From: Clostridia bacterium
GTDB lineage: Bacteria; Bacillota; Clostridia; Christensenellales; Aristaeellaceae
DNA length: 64,000 bases
Assembly: GCA_017534885.1 (NCBI GenBank)
Contig: JAFXVR010000008.1
Location: 33,365 to 97,364, forward strand
Direction: 5' to 3'
In this document: in pieces, positions 41,823 to 51,778 of the stretch
Position numbering within the stretch: position 1 is the first letter of the stretch
How the letters are laid out: each line of letters begins with the position of its first letter
Position numbers and translations under genes: made by a program
The notes under the pieces: model-generated
What the model was told of the DNA's origin: nothing
Databases searched by the model: none
The model's input: the letters and a program-made list of their open reading frames with translations, nothing else

Positions 41823-43517
41823 ATGAATGGAGCCAAGATCCTGCTGGAGTGCCTGATCGAACAGGGTGTGGACACGATCTTCGGGTACCCGGGCGGAACC
41901 ATCCTCAACGTGTATGACGAACTGTATTCCTATGGCGACCGTCTGCGGCACATCCTGACTGCACATGAGCAGGGCGCCTGCCACGCGGCGGACGGCTATG
42001 CCCGCTCCACCGGCAAGGTGGGCGTGTGCTTCGCCACCTCAGGCCCCGGCGCCACCAACCTGGTCACGGGCATTGCCACGGCCTGCCTGGATTCCTCGCC
42101 CATTGTGTGCATCACCTGCAATGTGGCGGTGGATCTCATCGGCAAGGACTCCTTCCAGGAGGTGGACATCACCGGCGTGACCATGCCCATCACCAAGAGC
42201 AATTTCCTGGTGCGCAAGGTGGAAAACCTGGCGGACACGGTGCGCGAGGCCTTCGCGGTGGCGCGTTCCGGCCGGCCGGGCCCGGTGCTGATCGATATTG
42301 CCAAGAACGTGACCGCCCAGCAGGCGGATTTCACGCCCCTGCCCCAGCGGGAGCATGCCGCCTATGGCCGCCTGCACGACCTGATGAAGCGCTACGACTT
42401 CAAGCCCCCGGAACCCGACATGGATGACATCCGGACGCTGGCAGCCATGATCAGGGAGTCCGAGAAGCCCCTGGTCATCTGCGGCGGCGGAGTGGTGCGG
42501 GCCCGGGCGGACGCGGAGCTGACCGCCTTTGTGCACCGGATTGACGCGCCGACCGCGGTCACGGTCATGGGCGCCGGCGGCATTCGCGGCAGGGACAGCC
42601 TGACCACCGGCATGATCGGCATGCACGGCTCCCAGGCCAGCAATATCGCGGTGGATCACTGCGATCTGCTGATCGCCATCGGCTGCCGCTTCTCCGACCG
42701 AGTGGCGCTCAAGCCTGCCACCTTCGCCAAGCAGGCCAAGATCGTGCAGATCGATATCGACCGCGCCGAGATCAACAAGAACGTCGAGACAGCCCACCAC
42801 ATTGTGGGTGACGCCAAGCAGGTGCTGGATCTGCTGACGCCCCTGGTGCCCCAGCTCAGCCATGAAGCCTGGAAGGCGGAGGTCTTCTCCCATCCCACCG
42901 AGACCCATTACGACGAGCGCCCCGGCTGCCTGACCCCGGGCCAGGTGCTCAACTGCATCGCCCGGCTCTGCCCCCAGGATACCATCGTCTCCACGGACGT
43001 GGGCCAGCACCAGATGTGGGCGATTCAGCACTTCCACTTCGACTATCCCGGCCAGCTGCTGACCTCTGGCGGCTTCGGCACCATGGGCTTTGGCTTGGGT
43101 GCGGCCATCGGCGCGCAGGTATCCCATCCGGACAAGTGCGTGGTGCATGTGACCGGCGACGGCGGCTTCCGCATGAACTGCAACGAGCTGGCCACCGAGC
43201 AGTATTACAACCTGCCCATCATCACCGTGGTGTTCAACAACCACACCTTAGGCATGGTTCGCCAGTGGCAGACGCTGATCTACCAGCAGCACTATTCCCA
43301 GACCACCCTCGACCGGGGCCCGGACTTTGTGAAGCTGGCGGAGGCTTACGGCCTGGACGGCTACCGCGCCACCGATGAGGCTTCCTTCGAGCAGGCCTTG
43401 AGAACCGCCCTGGAGCGGCACAGGGGCACCGTCATCGACTGCGCCATCGATATGGACGAGATGGTGCGGCCCATGGTGGGCGGCGGCAGTCACATCACCG
43501 ACTTCATGATTCACTGA
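41823..43517 (+). CDS. ilvB: Acetolactate synthase large (catalytic) subunit
   Basis: The 564-residue product is a ThDP enzyme. It has GVDTIFGYPGGTILNVYDEL, then HEQGACHAADGYAR with the ThDP-activating Glu, ATSGPGATNLVTGIA, and the metal-binding GDGGFRMNCNELAT in the C-terminal domain. It condenses pyruvate (or pyruvate and 2-ketobutyrate) to acetolactate or acetohydroxybutyrate, the first common step of valine, leucine and isoleucine synthesis. AAGGAGG precedes the ATG. It is followed after 12 bases by its regulatory subunit gene. Confidence 0.96.
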   Translation: MNGAKILLECLIEQGVDTIFGYPGGTILNVYDELYSYGDRLRHILTAHEQGACHAADGYARSTGKVGVCFATSGPGATNLVTGIATACLDSSPIVCITCNVAVDLIGKDSFQEVDITGVTMPITKSNFLVRKVENLADTVREAFAVARSGRPGPVLIDIAKNVTAQQADFTPLPQREHAAYGRLHDLMKRYDFKPPEPDMDDIRTLAAMIRESEKPLVICGGGVVRARADAELTAFVHRIDAPTAVTVMGAGGIRGRDSLTTGMIGMHGSQASNIAVDHCDLLIAIGCRFSDRVALKPATFAKQAKIVQIDIDRAEINKNVETAHHIVGDAKQVLDLLTPLVPQLSHEAWKAEVFSHPTETHYDERPGCLTPGQVLNCIARLCPQDTIVSTDVGQHQMWAIQHFHFDYPGQLLTSGGFGTMGFGLGAAIGAQVSHPDKCVVHVTGDGGFRMNCNELATEQYYNLPIITVVFNNHTLGMVRQWQTLIYQQHYSQTTLDRGPDFVKLAEAYGLDGYRATDEASFEQALRTALERHRGTVIDCAIDMDEMVRPMVGGGSHITDFMIH

Positions 43518-43529
43518 GGAGGTGCGCCA

Positions 43530-44081
43530 ATGAATACCACTGCCCGGCATACATTAGCAGTGCTGGTGGACAACGAGGCCGGCGTACTCTCACGGGTGGC
43601 GCGGCTCTTCTCCGGCAAGGGCTACAACATCGAATCCCTGGCCGTGGGCACCACGGATGACCCCAGCGTCAGCCGCATCACCATTGAGGTGCTGGCGGAC
43701 GACAAACAGATCAATCTCCTGTCCAACCAGCTGCGCAAGCTGATCTGCGTGCACTCGGTCAAGGCCCTGCGGCCCGAGCACGCCATCCGCCGCGAGCTGG
43801 TGCTGATCAAGGTGCTGGCTGAGGATTCGGTGCAGCGCAATGAGATCATCCAGGTGGCCAACATTTTCCGGGCGTCCATCATCGACGTCAGCAAGTCCTC
43901 CCTGACCCTTGCCCTCATCGGCGACGAGAGCAAGGCGGAAGCGATCCAGAATCTCCTCACGGAGTTCGGAATCCTCGAACTGGTGCGCACCGGCATGGTC
44001 GCGCTGGAACGCGGACAATACACCATTGACGAGCAGACCAAAGAAAAAGGAGAGTTCGACTATGGCAAGAATGTACTATGA
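43530..44081 (+). CDS. ilvN: Acetolactate synthase small (regulatory) subunit
   Basis: The 183-residue product has an N-terminal ACT domain ([30 protein letters not shown]) and a second C-terminal regulatory domain ([15 protein letters not shown] segment, here [15 protein letters not shown]). It matches IlvN/IlvH, which confers valine feedback control on the catalytic subunit. It overlaps the ilvC start by 20 bases, indicating strong coupling. Confidence 0.94.
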   Translation: MNTTARHTLAVLVDNEAGVLSRVARLFSGKGYNIESLAVGTTDDPSVSRITIEVLADDKQINLLSNQLRKLICVHSVKALRPEHAIRRELVLIKVLAEDSVQRNEIIQVANIFRASIIDVSKSSLTLALIGDESKAEAIQNLLTEFGILELVRTGMVALERGQYTIDEQTKEKGEFDYGKNVL

Positions 44082-45090
44082 GCAGGACTGCGACCTGTCC
44101 AACCTGGACGGCAAGAAGATCGCCATCATCGGCTATGGCTCCCAGGGCCATGCCCACGCCCAGAACCTGCGCGACTCCGGCTGCGACGTGATCGTCGGCC
44201 TGCGCAAGGGCAACAGCTGGAACAAGGCCACCCAGGACGGCTTCACCGTGATGACCGTGGCTGAGGCCACCAAGGCTGCCGACATCATCATGATGCTGGT
44301 GAACGACGAGCGCGCCGCGGACATCTACCGCGAGTCTGTGGCTCCCGGCCTGACCGCCGGCAAGGCCATCGCCTTCGCCCACGGCTTCAACATCCGCTAC
44401 CAGCAGATTCAGCCCCCGGCCGATGTGGACGTGTTCATGGCGGCTCCCAAGGGCCCCGGCCACACCGTGCGCTCCCAGTATGTGGCGGGCAAGGGTGTGC
44501 CCTGCCTGGTGGCCGTGGAGCAGGACGCTTCCGGCAAGGCGCTGGACATCGCTCTGGCCTACATCGCGGGCATCGGTGGCGCCCGGGCCGGCATCATGGA
44601 GACCACCATGCATGACGAGACCGAGACCGACCTCTTCGGCGAGCAGACCGTGCTCTGCGGCGGCGTGGTGGATCTGATGCAGTGCGGCTTCGAGGTGCTC
44701 TGCGAGGCCGGCTACGCCCCCGAAAACGCTTACTTCGAGTGCATCCATGAGATGAAGCTCATCGTTGACCTGATCAACAAGGGCGGCATCGCGGCCATGA
44801 ATTACTCCATCTCCGACACCGCCGAGTTCGGCGAGTACGTCTCCGGCCCCCGCGTCCTGCCCCACGAGCAGGTCAAGGAGAACATGCGCGCTGTGCTGAA
44901 GGACATCCAGGACGGAACCTTCGCCGGCAAGTGGATCGCCGAGAACAAGAACGGCCGCACCTTCTTCAACTCCAAGCGCGCCCTGCTGGCCAAGCACCCC
45001 ATGGAGATCATCGGCCGCGAGCTGCGTGAGAACATGCTCTGGAAGGACTCCCAGGAGGGCGACAAGGGCCTGGACAGCGCGAGCAACTGA
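44062..45090 (+). CDS. ilvC: Ketol-acid reductoisomerase
   Basis: ATG 44062 follows AAAGGAGAG within the end of ilvN. The 342-residue class I enzyme has [20 protein letters not shown] (NADPH motif), [20 protein letters not shown], and metal-ligand segments ETEEDLFGEQ-like ([15 protein letters not shown]) and [12 protein letters not shown]. It converts acetolactate to dihydroxyisovalerate, the second common step. The Ile-Gly-Tyr-Gly start and the loop LRKGNSW define NADPH preference by family knowledge. Confidence 0.97.
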   Translation: MARMYYEQDCDLSNLDGKKIAIIGYGSQGHAHAQNLRDSGCDVIVGLRKGNSWNKATQDGFTVMTVAEATKAADIIMMLVNDERAADIYRESVAPGLTAGKAIAFAHGFNIRYQQIQPPADVDVFMAAPKGPGHTVRSQYVAGKGVPCLVAVEQDASGKALDIALAYIAGIGGARAGIMETTMHDETETDLFGEQTVLCGGVVDLMQCGFEVLCEAGYAPENAYFECIHEMKLIVDLINKGGIAAMNYSISDTAEFGEYVSGPRVLPHEQVKENMRAVLKDIQDGTFAGKWIAENKNGRTFFNSKRALLAKHPMEIIGRELRENMLWKDSQEGDKGLDSASN

Positions 45091-45106
45091 TACTGACTCT
45101 GATTCA

Positions 45107-45139
45107 TCCCGGGAAGCTCGCTGGGTGGGCTTCCCGGGA
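45107..45139. other. Perfect hairpin after ilvC without a T-run
   Basis: TCCCGGGAAGC (45107-45117) and GCTTCCCGGGA (45129-45139) form an 11-bp stem. On the plus strand it is followed by AAAAAA instead of T, so it is not a standard terminator. It may protect the ilvBNC mRNA 3' end or act as a weak terminator. Confidence 0.55.
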
Positions 45140-45185
45140 AAAAACCATTCGCCAGCACTCTCTTTTGATTCAGTTTAAAGCAGGC

Positions 45186-45214
45186 TTGATGCAGAATAAC
45201 AAATATGTTATAAT
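45186..45214 (+). promoter_or_regulatory. Promoter of the HigBA-like pair
   Basis: TTGATG (45186-45191), 17 bases, TATAAT (45209-45214), 19 bases before the toxin ATG. Confidence 0.8.
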
Positions 45215-45232
45215 GCCGTCGGAGGTCAGCAT

Positions 45233-45601
45233 ATGGCGTACCGGATTCTGATTTACGAAGATCAACGGGGACGGGCGCCTATACTGGAATACTTCCGTGC
45301 GATGGAGGCTGATCACAGCAAAGAAGCCAGGATCAGGCTGACCAAAGCTCAGGATTACATCAACCTGTTGAAGGAACGGGGTACGATACTGCCAAACAGT
45401 ATCTGCAAGCACTTTTCCGACAAGAAGCACAGCTGGCTGTGGGAGCTGAGGCCAGGCGGAGACCGTGTTCTGTTCTTTGCCTGGAAAGATGGTTCCTTTG
45501 TCCTGCTGCATGCATTCGAGAAAAAGTCGCAGAAAACACCTCAGCGGGAGATTGACAGAGCTGAAAGGGAGTACAACGATTGGAGGGAGCGTTATGGATG
45601 A
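45233..45601 (+). CDS. HigB/RelE-type toxin (phage Gp49-like)
   Basis: The 122-residue basic protein matches the Gp49/HigB branch of the RelE toxin fold: RAPILEYFRAMEADHSKEAR, HFSDKKHSWLWELRPGGDRV, and FAWKDGSFVLLHAFEKKSQKTP, ending in a helix with DRAEREYNDW. Such toxins cut mRNA on the ribosome. It is first in a two-gene unit, toxin before antitoxin as in HigBA, and overlaps the antitoxin gene by 8 bases. It lies between ilvC and ilvD with lower GC than both, suggesting insertion. Confidence 0.88.
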   Translation: MAYRILIYEDQRGRAPILEYFRAMEADHSKEARIRLTKAQDYINLLKERGTILPNSICKHFSDKKHSWLWELRPGGDRVLFFAWKDGSFVLLHAFEKKSQKTPQREIDRAEREYNDWRERYG

Positions 45602-45875
45602 GCAGCGTCGTCAGCCTCTGACATGGGAAGAGGTGGAACGTCAGGTATTTACTGACGAGGAAATTGCGGCAAGCCGTGCAAGGGTCGACATCATCTGCTC
45701 CTTTATTGACGCCCGAAAAGAAAAAGGCCTCTCGCAAAAGGAGCTGGCAGCGCTGACTGGCGTCAAACAGCCCGCTATTGCAAGGCTCGAGAACGGCAAT
45801 ATCAGCCCGAGTATTGACACCCTCAGCAAACTGCTTGCTCCCCTGGGAAAGCGGCTTGCTGTGGTTGACGCGTAA
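45594..45875 (+). CDS. HigA-type HTH (XRE) antitoxin
   Basis: The 93-residue product starts at ATG 45594 just before the toxin stop. After an N-terminal extension (about 40 residues) it carries an XRE helix-turn-helix: LSQKELAALTGVKQPAIARL followed by ENGNISPSIDTLSKLLAPL. It should neutralise the upstream toxin and repress the shared promoter. The gene is complete. Confidence 0.9.
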   Translation: MDEQRRQPLTWEEVERQVFTDEEIAASRARVDIICSFIDARKEKGLSQKELAALTGVKQPAIARLENGNISPSIDTLSKLLAPLGKRLAVVDA

Positions 45876-45917
45876 GCGGCGCAAAGATCTGCGCCATCAT
45901 CACAAAGGAGGACAGCC

Positions 45918-47579
45918 ATGCGTTCCGATCAAATCAAGCGCGGGGTGGAGCGCGCCCCGAACCGTTCTCTGCTCTATGCCCTGGGCCTGATCGAGGAGGA
46001 GATGGACAGGCCGATCATCGGCGTGGTGTCCTCCTATAATGAGATTGTGCCCGGGCACATGAACCTGGACAAGATTTCCGAAGCGGTGAAGGCCGGCGTG
46101 CGCGAGGCCGGCGGCATCCCGATCGAGTTCCCGGCCATCGCGGTGTGCGACGGCATTGCCATGGGGCACATCGGCATGAAATACTCTCTGGTCACCCGCG
46201 ACCTGATCGCGGATTCCACCGAGGCCATGGCCATGGCGCACCAGTTTGACGGCCTGGTGCTGATCCCCAACTGCGACAAGAACGTGCCCGGCCTGCTGAT
46301 GGCCGCGGCCAGGGTCAATATCCCGTCCATCATCGTGTCCGGCGGGCCCATGCTGGCCGGTCGCCTGAAGGACGGCCGCCGCACCTGCCTCAGCCATATG
46401 TTTGAGGCGGTGGGCGCGTACAAGGCCGGCACCCTGGACGAGAAGGGCGTGCAGGACTATGAGGAGAACGCCTGCCCCTCCTGCGGCTCCTGCTCGGGTA
46501 TGTACACCGCCAACTCCATGAACTGCCTGGCTGAGGTCATTGGCATGGCGCTGCCGGGCAACGGCACGATTCCCGCGCCCTATTCCGCGCGCATCCGCCT
46601 GGCCAAGAAGGCCGGCATGCAGGTGATGGAGCTGGTGCGCCGCAATCTGCGCCCCCGGGACATCATGACCGCGGCGGCCTTCCACAACGCGGAGACCGTC
46701 GACATGGCGCTGGGCTGCTCCACCAACACCATGCTGCACCTGCCGGCCATCGCCCATGAGGCGGGCGTCAGCATGACCCTCGACAACGCCAACGCCATCT
46801 CCGCCGTCACCCCGAACCTCTGCCATCTGGCGCCTGCGGGCGATACCTTCATGGAGGACCTGGATCAGGCGGGCGGCGTCCGCGCGGTCATGGCCGAGCT
46901 GACCAAGAAAGACCTGCTGGACACCTCTGTGATGACCTGCACCGGCAAGACCCTGGCGGAAAACCTGGTGGGCGCGAAGATTCTGGACGAAGAGCTGATC
47001 CGGCCCATCGACCGGCCTTACTCGGCCACCGGCGGCATCGCAGTGCTCAAGGGCAACCTGGCCCCCGACGGCTGCGTGGTGAAGCAGAGCGCCGTTGATC
47101 CGAAAATGCTGGCCCACACCGGCCCGGCGCGGGTGTTCAACTCTGAGGAAGAGGCCATCGCGGCCATCTACGACAGGCAGATCAATCCCGGCGACGTGGT
47201 GGTCATCCGCTATGAGGGCCCCAAGGGCGGCCCCGGCATGCGCGAGATGCTCAACCCCACCAGCGCCATCGTGGGCATGGGACTGGGCGACTCGGTGGCC
47301 CTGATCACCGACGGCCGCTTCTCCGGGGCGACCCGCGGCGCGTCCATCGGCCATATCTCGCCTGAAGCGGCCAGCGGCGGCCCCATCGCCCTGGTGGAGG
47401 AAGGCGACCAGATCGCCATCGACATCCCCGCAGGCAGCATCCGCCTGCTGGTGGATGAGGATACCCTCGCCGCGCGCCGTGCCGCCTGGGTTTGCCCCGA
47501 GCCGAAGATCAAGACCGGCTACCTGGCCCGCTACGCCAAGCTGGTCTCTTCCGCGGACAAAGGCGCGATACTGGAGTAA
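45918..47579 (+). CDS. ilvD: Dihydroxy-acid dehydratase
   Basis: The 553-residue product has the iron-sulfur cysteines in NCDKNVPG and [20 protein letters not shown] and is full length for IlvD. It dehydrates 2,3-dihydroxy acids to 2-keto acids, the third common step of branched-chain amino acid synthesis. AAAGGAGG precedes the ATG. It follows the HigBA pair, which separates it from ilvBNC. Transcription may come from the ilv leader or from the toxin-antitoxin promoter. Confidence 0.97.
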   Translation: MRSDQIKRGVERAPNRSLLYALGLIEEEMDRPIIGVVSSYNEIVPGHMNLDKISEAVKAGVREAGGIPIEFPAIAVCDGIAMGHIGMKYSLVTRDLIADSTEAMAMAHQFDGLVLIPNCDKNVPGLLMAAARVNIPSIIVSGGPMLAGRLKDGRRTCLSHMFEAVGAYKAGTLDEKGVQDYEENACPSCGSCSGMYTANSMNCLAEVIGMALPGNGTIPAPYSARIRLAKKAGMQVMELVRRNLRPRDIMTAAAFHNAETVDMALGCSTNTMLHLPAIAHEAGVSMTLDNANAISAVTPNLCHLAPAGDTFMEDLDQAGGVRAVMAELTKKDLLDTSVMTCTGKTLAENLVGAKILDEELIRPIDRPYSATGGIAVLKGNLAPDGCVVKQSAVDPKMLAHTGPARVFNSEEEAIAAIYDRQINPGDVVVIRYEGPKGGPGMREMLNPTSAIVGMGLGDSVALITDGRFSGATRGASIGHISPEAASGGPIALVEEGDQIAIDIPAGSIRLLVDEDTLAARRAAWVCPEPKIKTGYLARYAKLVSSADKGAILE

Positions 47580-47671
47580 AGGGTTTGTTCAGGCCATGGG
47601 CCGGCAGGCGAACTGCCGCCGGATGGTTGACTGTGAGCTGCATGACGCTGAGCAAAGAAGGGAGGCACAGC

Positions 47672-47914
47672 ATGAGTACTGTTACCATGGCGGATTTTCA
47701 GGAAAACCTGAGCGGCTACATGAATGCGGCTGTTGAGTTTTCAGAGACGGTTCGCGTCACGACGGGCAGAGGCAATGCTGTGATTCTCTCCGAGGAGGAC
47801 TATCAGGCAATGCTGGAAACCTGCTATCTGATGGGGGTTCCCGGAATGGTTGAACGGATAGAGGAAGCCCGGAAAACGCCGATAGAGGAGTCGGAACGCT
47901 TTGAGTGGGACTGA
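47672..47914 (+). CDS. YefM/Phd-family antitoxin
   Basis: The 80-residue product has the Phd/YefM N-terminal DNA-binding fold (MADFQENLSGYMNAAVEFSE) and GNAVILSEEDYQAMLETCYL, the family hallmark. GGGAGGC precedes the ATG. It would normally bind and neutralise a YoeB/Txe toxin, whose gene follows but is frameshifted. It is complete and probably still expressed, and without an active partner it is an orphan antitoxin. Confidence 0.9.
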   Translation: MSTVTMADFQENLSGYMNAAVEFSETVRVTTGRGNAVILSEEDYQAMLETCYLMGVPGMVERIEEARKTPIEESERFEWD

Positions 47915-48175
47915 GTATGAGATCCGCATCCTGGCATCCGCAAAGAAGGACAGGGATCGAATTCGCGAGAACCCTGTGCTGAAGCGCAAAGTCGACAGCC
48001 TGCTCAGTATCCTTCGGCAGAATCCGTGGCAGAATCCCCTCCTTATGAGAAGCTGATAGGCAATCTGAGCGGCGCGTATTCAAGAAGAATCAACCGGCAG
48101 CATCGCCTGGTCTATGAGATCGATGAAGCAAAACATATCGTCCGGATCATCGCGATGTGGACACATTACGAATAG
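47901..48175 (+). pseudogene. YoeB/Txe-type toxin gene broken by a 1-base frameshift
   Basis: Translation starts in one frame (TTG 47901: TEYEIRILASAKKDRDRIRE, then KRKVDSLLSILRQNPWQNP), the N-terminal half of a YoeB/Txe ribosome-dependent RNase, and runs into a stop in the next 10 codons. The second half (PPYEKLIGNLSGAYSRRINR and on to RLVYEIDEA...WTHYE) is in another frame. A missing C in the run near 48036 (CAGAATCCCCTCC) would restore NPPPYEKL. The gene is next to its antitoxin, overlapping it by 14 bases. Confidence 0.85.
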
Positions 48176-48210
48176 AATAGAATTGAAATGAGTTGTTGGA
48201 GGCGCAGTCC

Positions 48211-49752
48211 ATGAGCCGAATCAAAATCTTTGACACCACCCTGAGGGACGGCGAGCAGTCCCCGGGCTGCTCCATGAACCTCAAGGAAAAGATTGAGGTA
48301 GCCAAATGCCTGGAAAGGCTGAAGGTGGACGTGATCGAGGCGGGGTTTGCCATTTCCTCGCCGGGCGATTTTGAGTCCGTGTCCACCATCGCGTCCACGG
48401 TGAAGGACTGCACCATCGCCTCTCTGGCCCGGGCCACGGCCAAGGACATCGACTGCGCCTGGGACGCGGTGAAGCACGCCGCTGACCCGCGCATTCACCT
48501 GTTCATCGCCACCTCCCCCCTGCACATGGAGTACAAGCTGCGCATGAGCCCCGATCAGGTGCTCCAGCGCACGGAGGAGATGGTGAAGCGGGCGAAGGGT
48601 TATGTCAGCAACATTGAATTCTCCGCTGAAGACGCCACCCGCAGCGATGTGGACTTCCTCTGCCGGGTGGTGGACATCGCCATCCGCTGCGGCGCCACGG
48701 TGATCAACCTGCCGGACACGGTGGGCTATACCACCCCGGACGAGATGCGCCAGCTCATCGCCACGGTGATGGAGCGGGTGCCCGGCTCGGACAAGGCGGA
48801 ATTCTCCGTGCACTGCCACAACGACCTGGGCATGGCCGTGGCCAACTCCCTTGGCGGCGTCATGGGCGGCGCGAGGCAGATCGAGTGCACCATCAACGGA
48901 CTGGGCGAGCGGGCCGGCAACACCTCTCTGGAGGAGGTGGTGATGGCCATGCGCACCCGTCCGGACATCTTCGGTGAGGAGACCACCCGCATCGACACCA
49001 CCCAGATCGCCCGGGCCAGCCGGACGGTGTACTCCATCATCGGCCAGACCGCGCCGCTCAACAAGCCCATCGTCGGGCGCAACGCCTTCCTGCATGAGAG
49101 CGGCATCCATCAGCACGGCGTGCTGGCCAACAAGAAGACCTACGAAATCCTCACCCCCGAGGCGGTGGGCATCCGCACGGCCAACCTGGTGCTGGGCAAG
49201 CATTCCGGCCGCCACGCCTTTGCCGATCATCTGCAGAGCATGGGCTACGAGCTGACGGATGAAGAGCTCACCCGCGTCTTTGAGGAATTCAAGGCCCTGT
49301 GCGACAAGAAAAAGGATGTGTCCGACCGGGACATCGAAGCCCTGGTGACCCACTCCACCACCGTGGCGGAACAGGAGGTGGGCGGCTATCATCTGGACTG
49401 GTTCGCCGTGCAGACCACCAATTTCACCACCGCCACCTCTACGGTCAGCCTCAAAAAAGGCGAGGAGCGCTTCGAGGCGGTCTCCCTGGGCGACGGCCCC
49501 ATCGACGCCGCCTTCCAGGCCATCGACAACATTGTGAAGCCCATTCCGCACACCTTTGACGTGTTCCGCATCGATTCCACCTCTGAGGGCAAGGATACCT
49601 TAGGCGATGTGCGCATCAAGCTGCAGGCGGAGGGCCGCACCTTCTCCGGGCACGGCCTGTCCACCGACATCTTTGAGGCCTCCATCGTGGCGTACATTCA
49701 GGCGCTGAACCGGCTGGGCGCGTGGGTGGAAAAGCAGAACAGCGGGGAATGA
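48211..49752 (+). CDS. leuA: 2-isopropylmalate synthase
   Basis: ATG 48211 follows TTGGAGG. The 513-residue product has the HMGL-like TIM barrel (IFDTTLRDGEQSPGCSM, HCHNDLGMAVANSLGG, NGLGERAGNTSLEEVVMA, GIHQHGVLANKKTYEI) and the C-terminal LeuA dimer domain that binds leucine for feedback inhibition. It condenses 2-ketoisovalerate with acetyl-CoA, the committed leucine step. It follows the broken toxin module. Confidence 0.97.
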   Translation: MSRIKIFDTTLRDGEQSPGCSMNLKEKIEVAKCLERLKVDVIEAGFAISSPGDFESVSTIASTVKDCTIASLARATAKDIDCAWDAVKHAADPRIHLFIATSPLHMEYKLRMSPDQVLQRTEEMVKRAKGYVSNIEFSAEDATRSDVDFLCRVVDIAIRCGATVINLPDTVGYTTPDEMRQLIATVMERVPGSDKAEFSVHCHNDLGMAVANSLGGVMGGARQIECTINGLGERAGNTSLEEVVMAMRTRPDIFGEETTRIDTTQIARASRTVYSIIGQTAPLNKPIVGRNAFLHESGIHQHGVLANKKTYEILTPEAVGIRTANLVLGKHSGRHAFADHLQSMGYELTDEELTRVFEEFKALCDKKKDVSDRDIEALVTHSTTVAEQEVGGYHLDWFAVQTTNFTTATSTVSLKKGEERFEAVSLGDGPIDAAFQAIDNIVKPIPHTFDVFRIDSTSEGKDTLGDVRIKLQAEGRTFSGHGLSTDIFEASIVAYIQALNRLGAWVEKQNSGE

Positions 49753-49759
49753 GAGACGC

Positions 49760-50245
49760 ATGATCACCGTCCGTCTGTACGAAAACACCGACCTGCCCCG
49801 GATGGCTGAAATCTGGAACGAGGTGGTGGAGGAGGGCATCGCCTTCCCGCAGGAGGAAGCCTTGAACAGCGAGACCGGCCCGGTCTTCTTCGCGGCGCAG
49901 ACCGCCTGCGGCGTGGCCGTGGACGAGACCGGACAGGTGCAAGGCTTGTACATCCTGCACCCCAACAATGTGGGCCGTTGCGGACACATCGCCAACGCCA
50001 GCTATGCCGTATCCAGCGCCTGCCGGGGCCGGCACATCGGGGAGAAGCTGGTGCTGCACTGCCTGAAAACCGCCCGGGAAAAAGGCTTCCGGATCATGCA
50101 GTTCAACGCCGTGGTGGCCAGCAACATTCACGCCCGCCATCTCTACGAGCGCCTTGGCTTCACCCAGCTGGGCGTGATCCCCGGCGGCTTCCGCCTGAAG
50201 GACGGAAGAATGGAAGATATTTGTCCGTACTTCAAAGTGCTGTGA
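49760..50245 (+). CDS. GNAT-family acetyltransferase
   Basis: The 161-residue product has the GNAT motif A region SSACRGRHIGEKLVLHCLKT (acetyl-CoA loop, RGRHIGE) and ASNIHARHLYERLGF for motif B. It starts 7 bases after leuA. No specific substrate can be named. It is probably a small cytoplasmic N-acetyltransferase transcribed with leuA. Confidence 0.86.
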   Translation: MITVRLYENTDLPRMAEIWNEVVEEGIAFPQEEALNSETGPVFFAAQTACGVAVDETGQVQGLYILHPNNVGRCGHIANASYAVSSACRGRHIGEKLVLHCLKTAREKGFRIMQFNAVVASNIHARHLYERLGFTQLGVIPGGFRLKDGRMEDICPYFKVL

Positions 50246-50351
50246 AAAGGCAAAAGCGTCCGTGAAGCCATCCATAACGCACACGCTGCGCATCAAGCGT
50301 GAATCCAAAGGTTAAGGTCTTTCGGAAAGAGAATAGGAGGGTGGGGGGGCA

Positions 50352-50455
50352 CCTATTGCCACGTGTCGCCAGTGGCGACCTTCAGAGTGGCATTAGGTGT
50401 TGGGTGGAAAACCCTTTCTCCCCAGAAAGGGTTTTCCCCTTCCCCCAAGAGTCCC
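50352..50455 (+). repeat. Dispersed G-rich hairpin repeat, copy B
   Basis: Same element as 41215-41310 in the opposite orientation. It holds GGAAAACCCTTTCT/AGAAAGGGTTTTCC (about 50405-50436), a 14-bp stem with loop CCCC. It lies just upstream of leuC, between it and the leuA-GNAT unit. The nearest T-rich run is weak, so the element is not a simple terminator. The rest of 50246-50485 shows no gene. Confidence 0.75.
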
Positions 50456-50485
50456 CCAAACTCACCACAAGGAGGTACCCACACC

Positions 50486-51748
50486 ATGTCCATGACAATG
50501 ACGGAGAAAATCTTAGCTGCCCATGCGGGACTTGAAGAAGTCCATGCGGGCGATCTGATCGAGGCCCGGCTGGATCTGGTGCTGGGCAACGATGTGACAA
50601 CGCCGGTCGCGGTGGACGTGTTTGAGAAGGCGGGCTTCGAGTGGGTGTTTGACCGGGACAGGATCGCGATTGTGCTGGATCACTACACGCCCTGCAAGGA
50701 TATCAAGTCGGCCCAGCTGTGCAAGCGCGCGAGGGATTTCGCCCGCAAGCACCAGATCACGCATTTCTACGACGTGGGACAGGTGGGCATTGAGCACGCG
50801 CTGCTGCCGGAAAAGGGCCTGGTGGCGCCGGGTGAAACGGTCATCGGCGCGGACAGCCACACCTGCACCTATGGCGCGCTTGGCGCGTTCTCGACGGGCG
50901 TGGGCTCCACGGACATGGCGGCGGGCATGGCCTCGGGCACCAACTGGTTCAAGGTGCCCTCGGCCATCAAGGTGGTGCTGACGGGCAAGCTGCCGCCCAT
51001 GGTCTCCGGCAAGGACGTGATGCTGCACCTGATCGGGTTGATCGGTGTGGACGGCGCGCTGTACCGCTCGCTGGAATTCACCGGCGAGGGCGTCAGCGCC
51101 CTGAGCATGGACGACCGCTTCACCATCGCCAACATGGCCATCGAGGCCGGCGGCAAGAACGGCATCTTCCCGGTGGATGAGAAGACGGTCGAGTACGTCT
51201 CCGGCCGGGTGAAGCGCCCCTATACGGTGTACGCCGCCGATCCGGACGCGGTCTATGAGCGCACGATCACCATTGACCTGAACACACTGGAGCCCACGGT
51301 CGCCCTGCCGCACCTGCCCTCCAACACGCGCACGGTGGGGGAGGTGCTGGGCCTGCCCATCGACCAGGTGGTCATCGGCTCCTGCACCAACGGCCGCATC
51401 TCCGATATGCGCATTGCCGCGGACATCCTGCGGGAGCGCAAGGTGGCTGAGGGCGTCCGCTGCATCGTCATTCCGGCTACGCAGGAAATCTATATGGAAT
51501 GCCTGCGGGAGGGCCTCGCGGAGATCTTCATCCAGGCGGGCTGCGCCTTCTCCACGCCCACCTGCGGCCCCTGTCTCGGCGGACATATGGGCTGCATGTG
51601 CGAGGGTGAGCGCGCTGTGTCTACCACCAACCGCAACTTTGTGGGGCGCATGGGACATGTGAAATCCGAGGTCATCCTCGCTTCACCCGCCGTGGCCGCC
51701 GCCAGCGCTGTGCGCGGCTGCATCGCTGATCCCCGCACGCTGGAATGA
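50486..51748 (+). CDS. leuC: 3-isopropylmalate dehydratase large subunit
   Basis: Start ATG 50486 follows AAGGAGG. The 420-residue product is the short (archaeal/Gram-positive HacA-type) large subunit with iron-sulfur cysteines in [11 protein letters not shown] and [13 protein letters not shown], and [20 protein letters not shown]. It isomerises 2- to 3-isopropylmalate with leuD. Upstream it carries the hairpin repeat copy B. Confidence 0.96.
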   Translation: MSMTMTEKILAAHAGLEEVHAGDLIEARLDLVLGNDVTTPVAVDVFEKAGFEWVFDRDRIAIVLDHYTPCKDIKSAQLCKRARDFARKHQITHFYDVGQVGIEHALLPEKGLVAPGETVIGADSHTCTYGALGAFSTGVGSTDMAAGMASGTNWFKVPSAIKVVLTGKLPPMVSGKDVMLHLIGLIGVDGALYRSLEFTGEGVSALSMDDRFTIANMAIEAGGKNGIFPVDEKTVEYVSGRVKRPYTVYAADPDAVYERTITIDLNTLEPTVALPHLPSNTRTVGEVLGLPIDQVVIGSCTNGRISDMRIAADILRERKVAEGVRCIVIPATQEIYMECLREGLAEIFIQAGCAFSTPTCGPCLGGHMGCMCEGERAVSTTNRNFVGRMGHVKSEVILASPAVAAASAVRGCIADPRTLE

Positions 51749-51778
51749 TGAAACGGAACTGAGGAAGGAGGCGCTCCC

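Noticed and set aside
48030..48045. Programmed frameshift in the YoeB/Txe toxin gene
   Set aside because: There is no slippery heptamer with a following structure, and the family does not use frameshifting; simple deletion is more economical.
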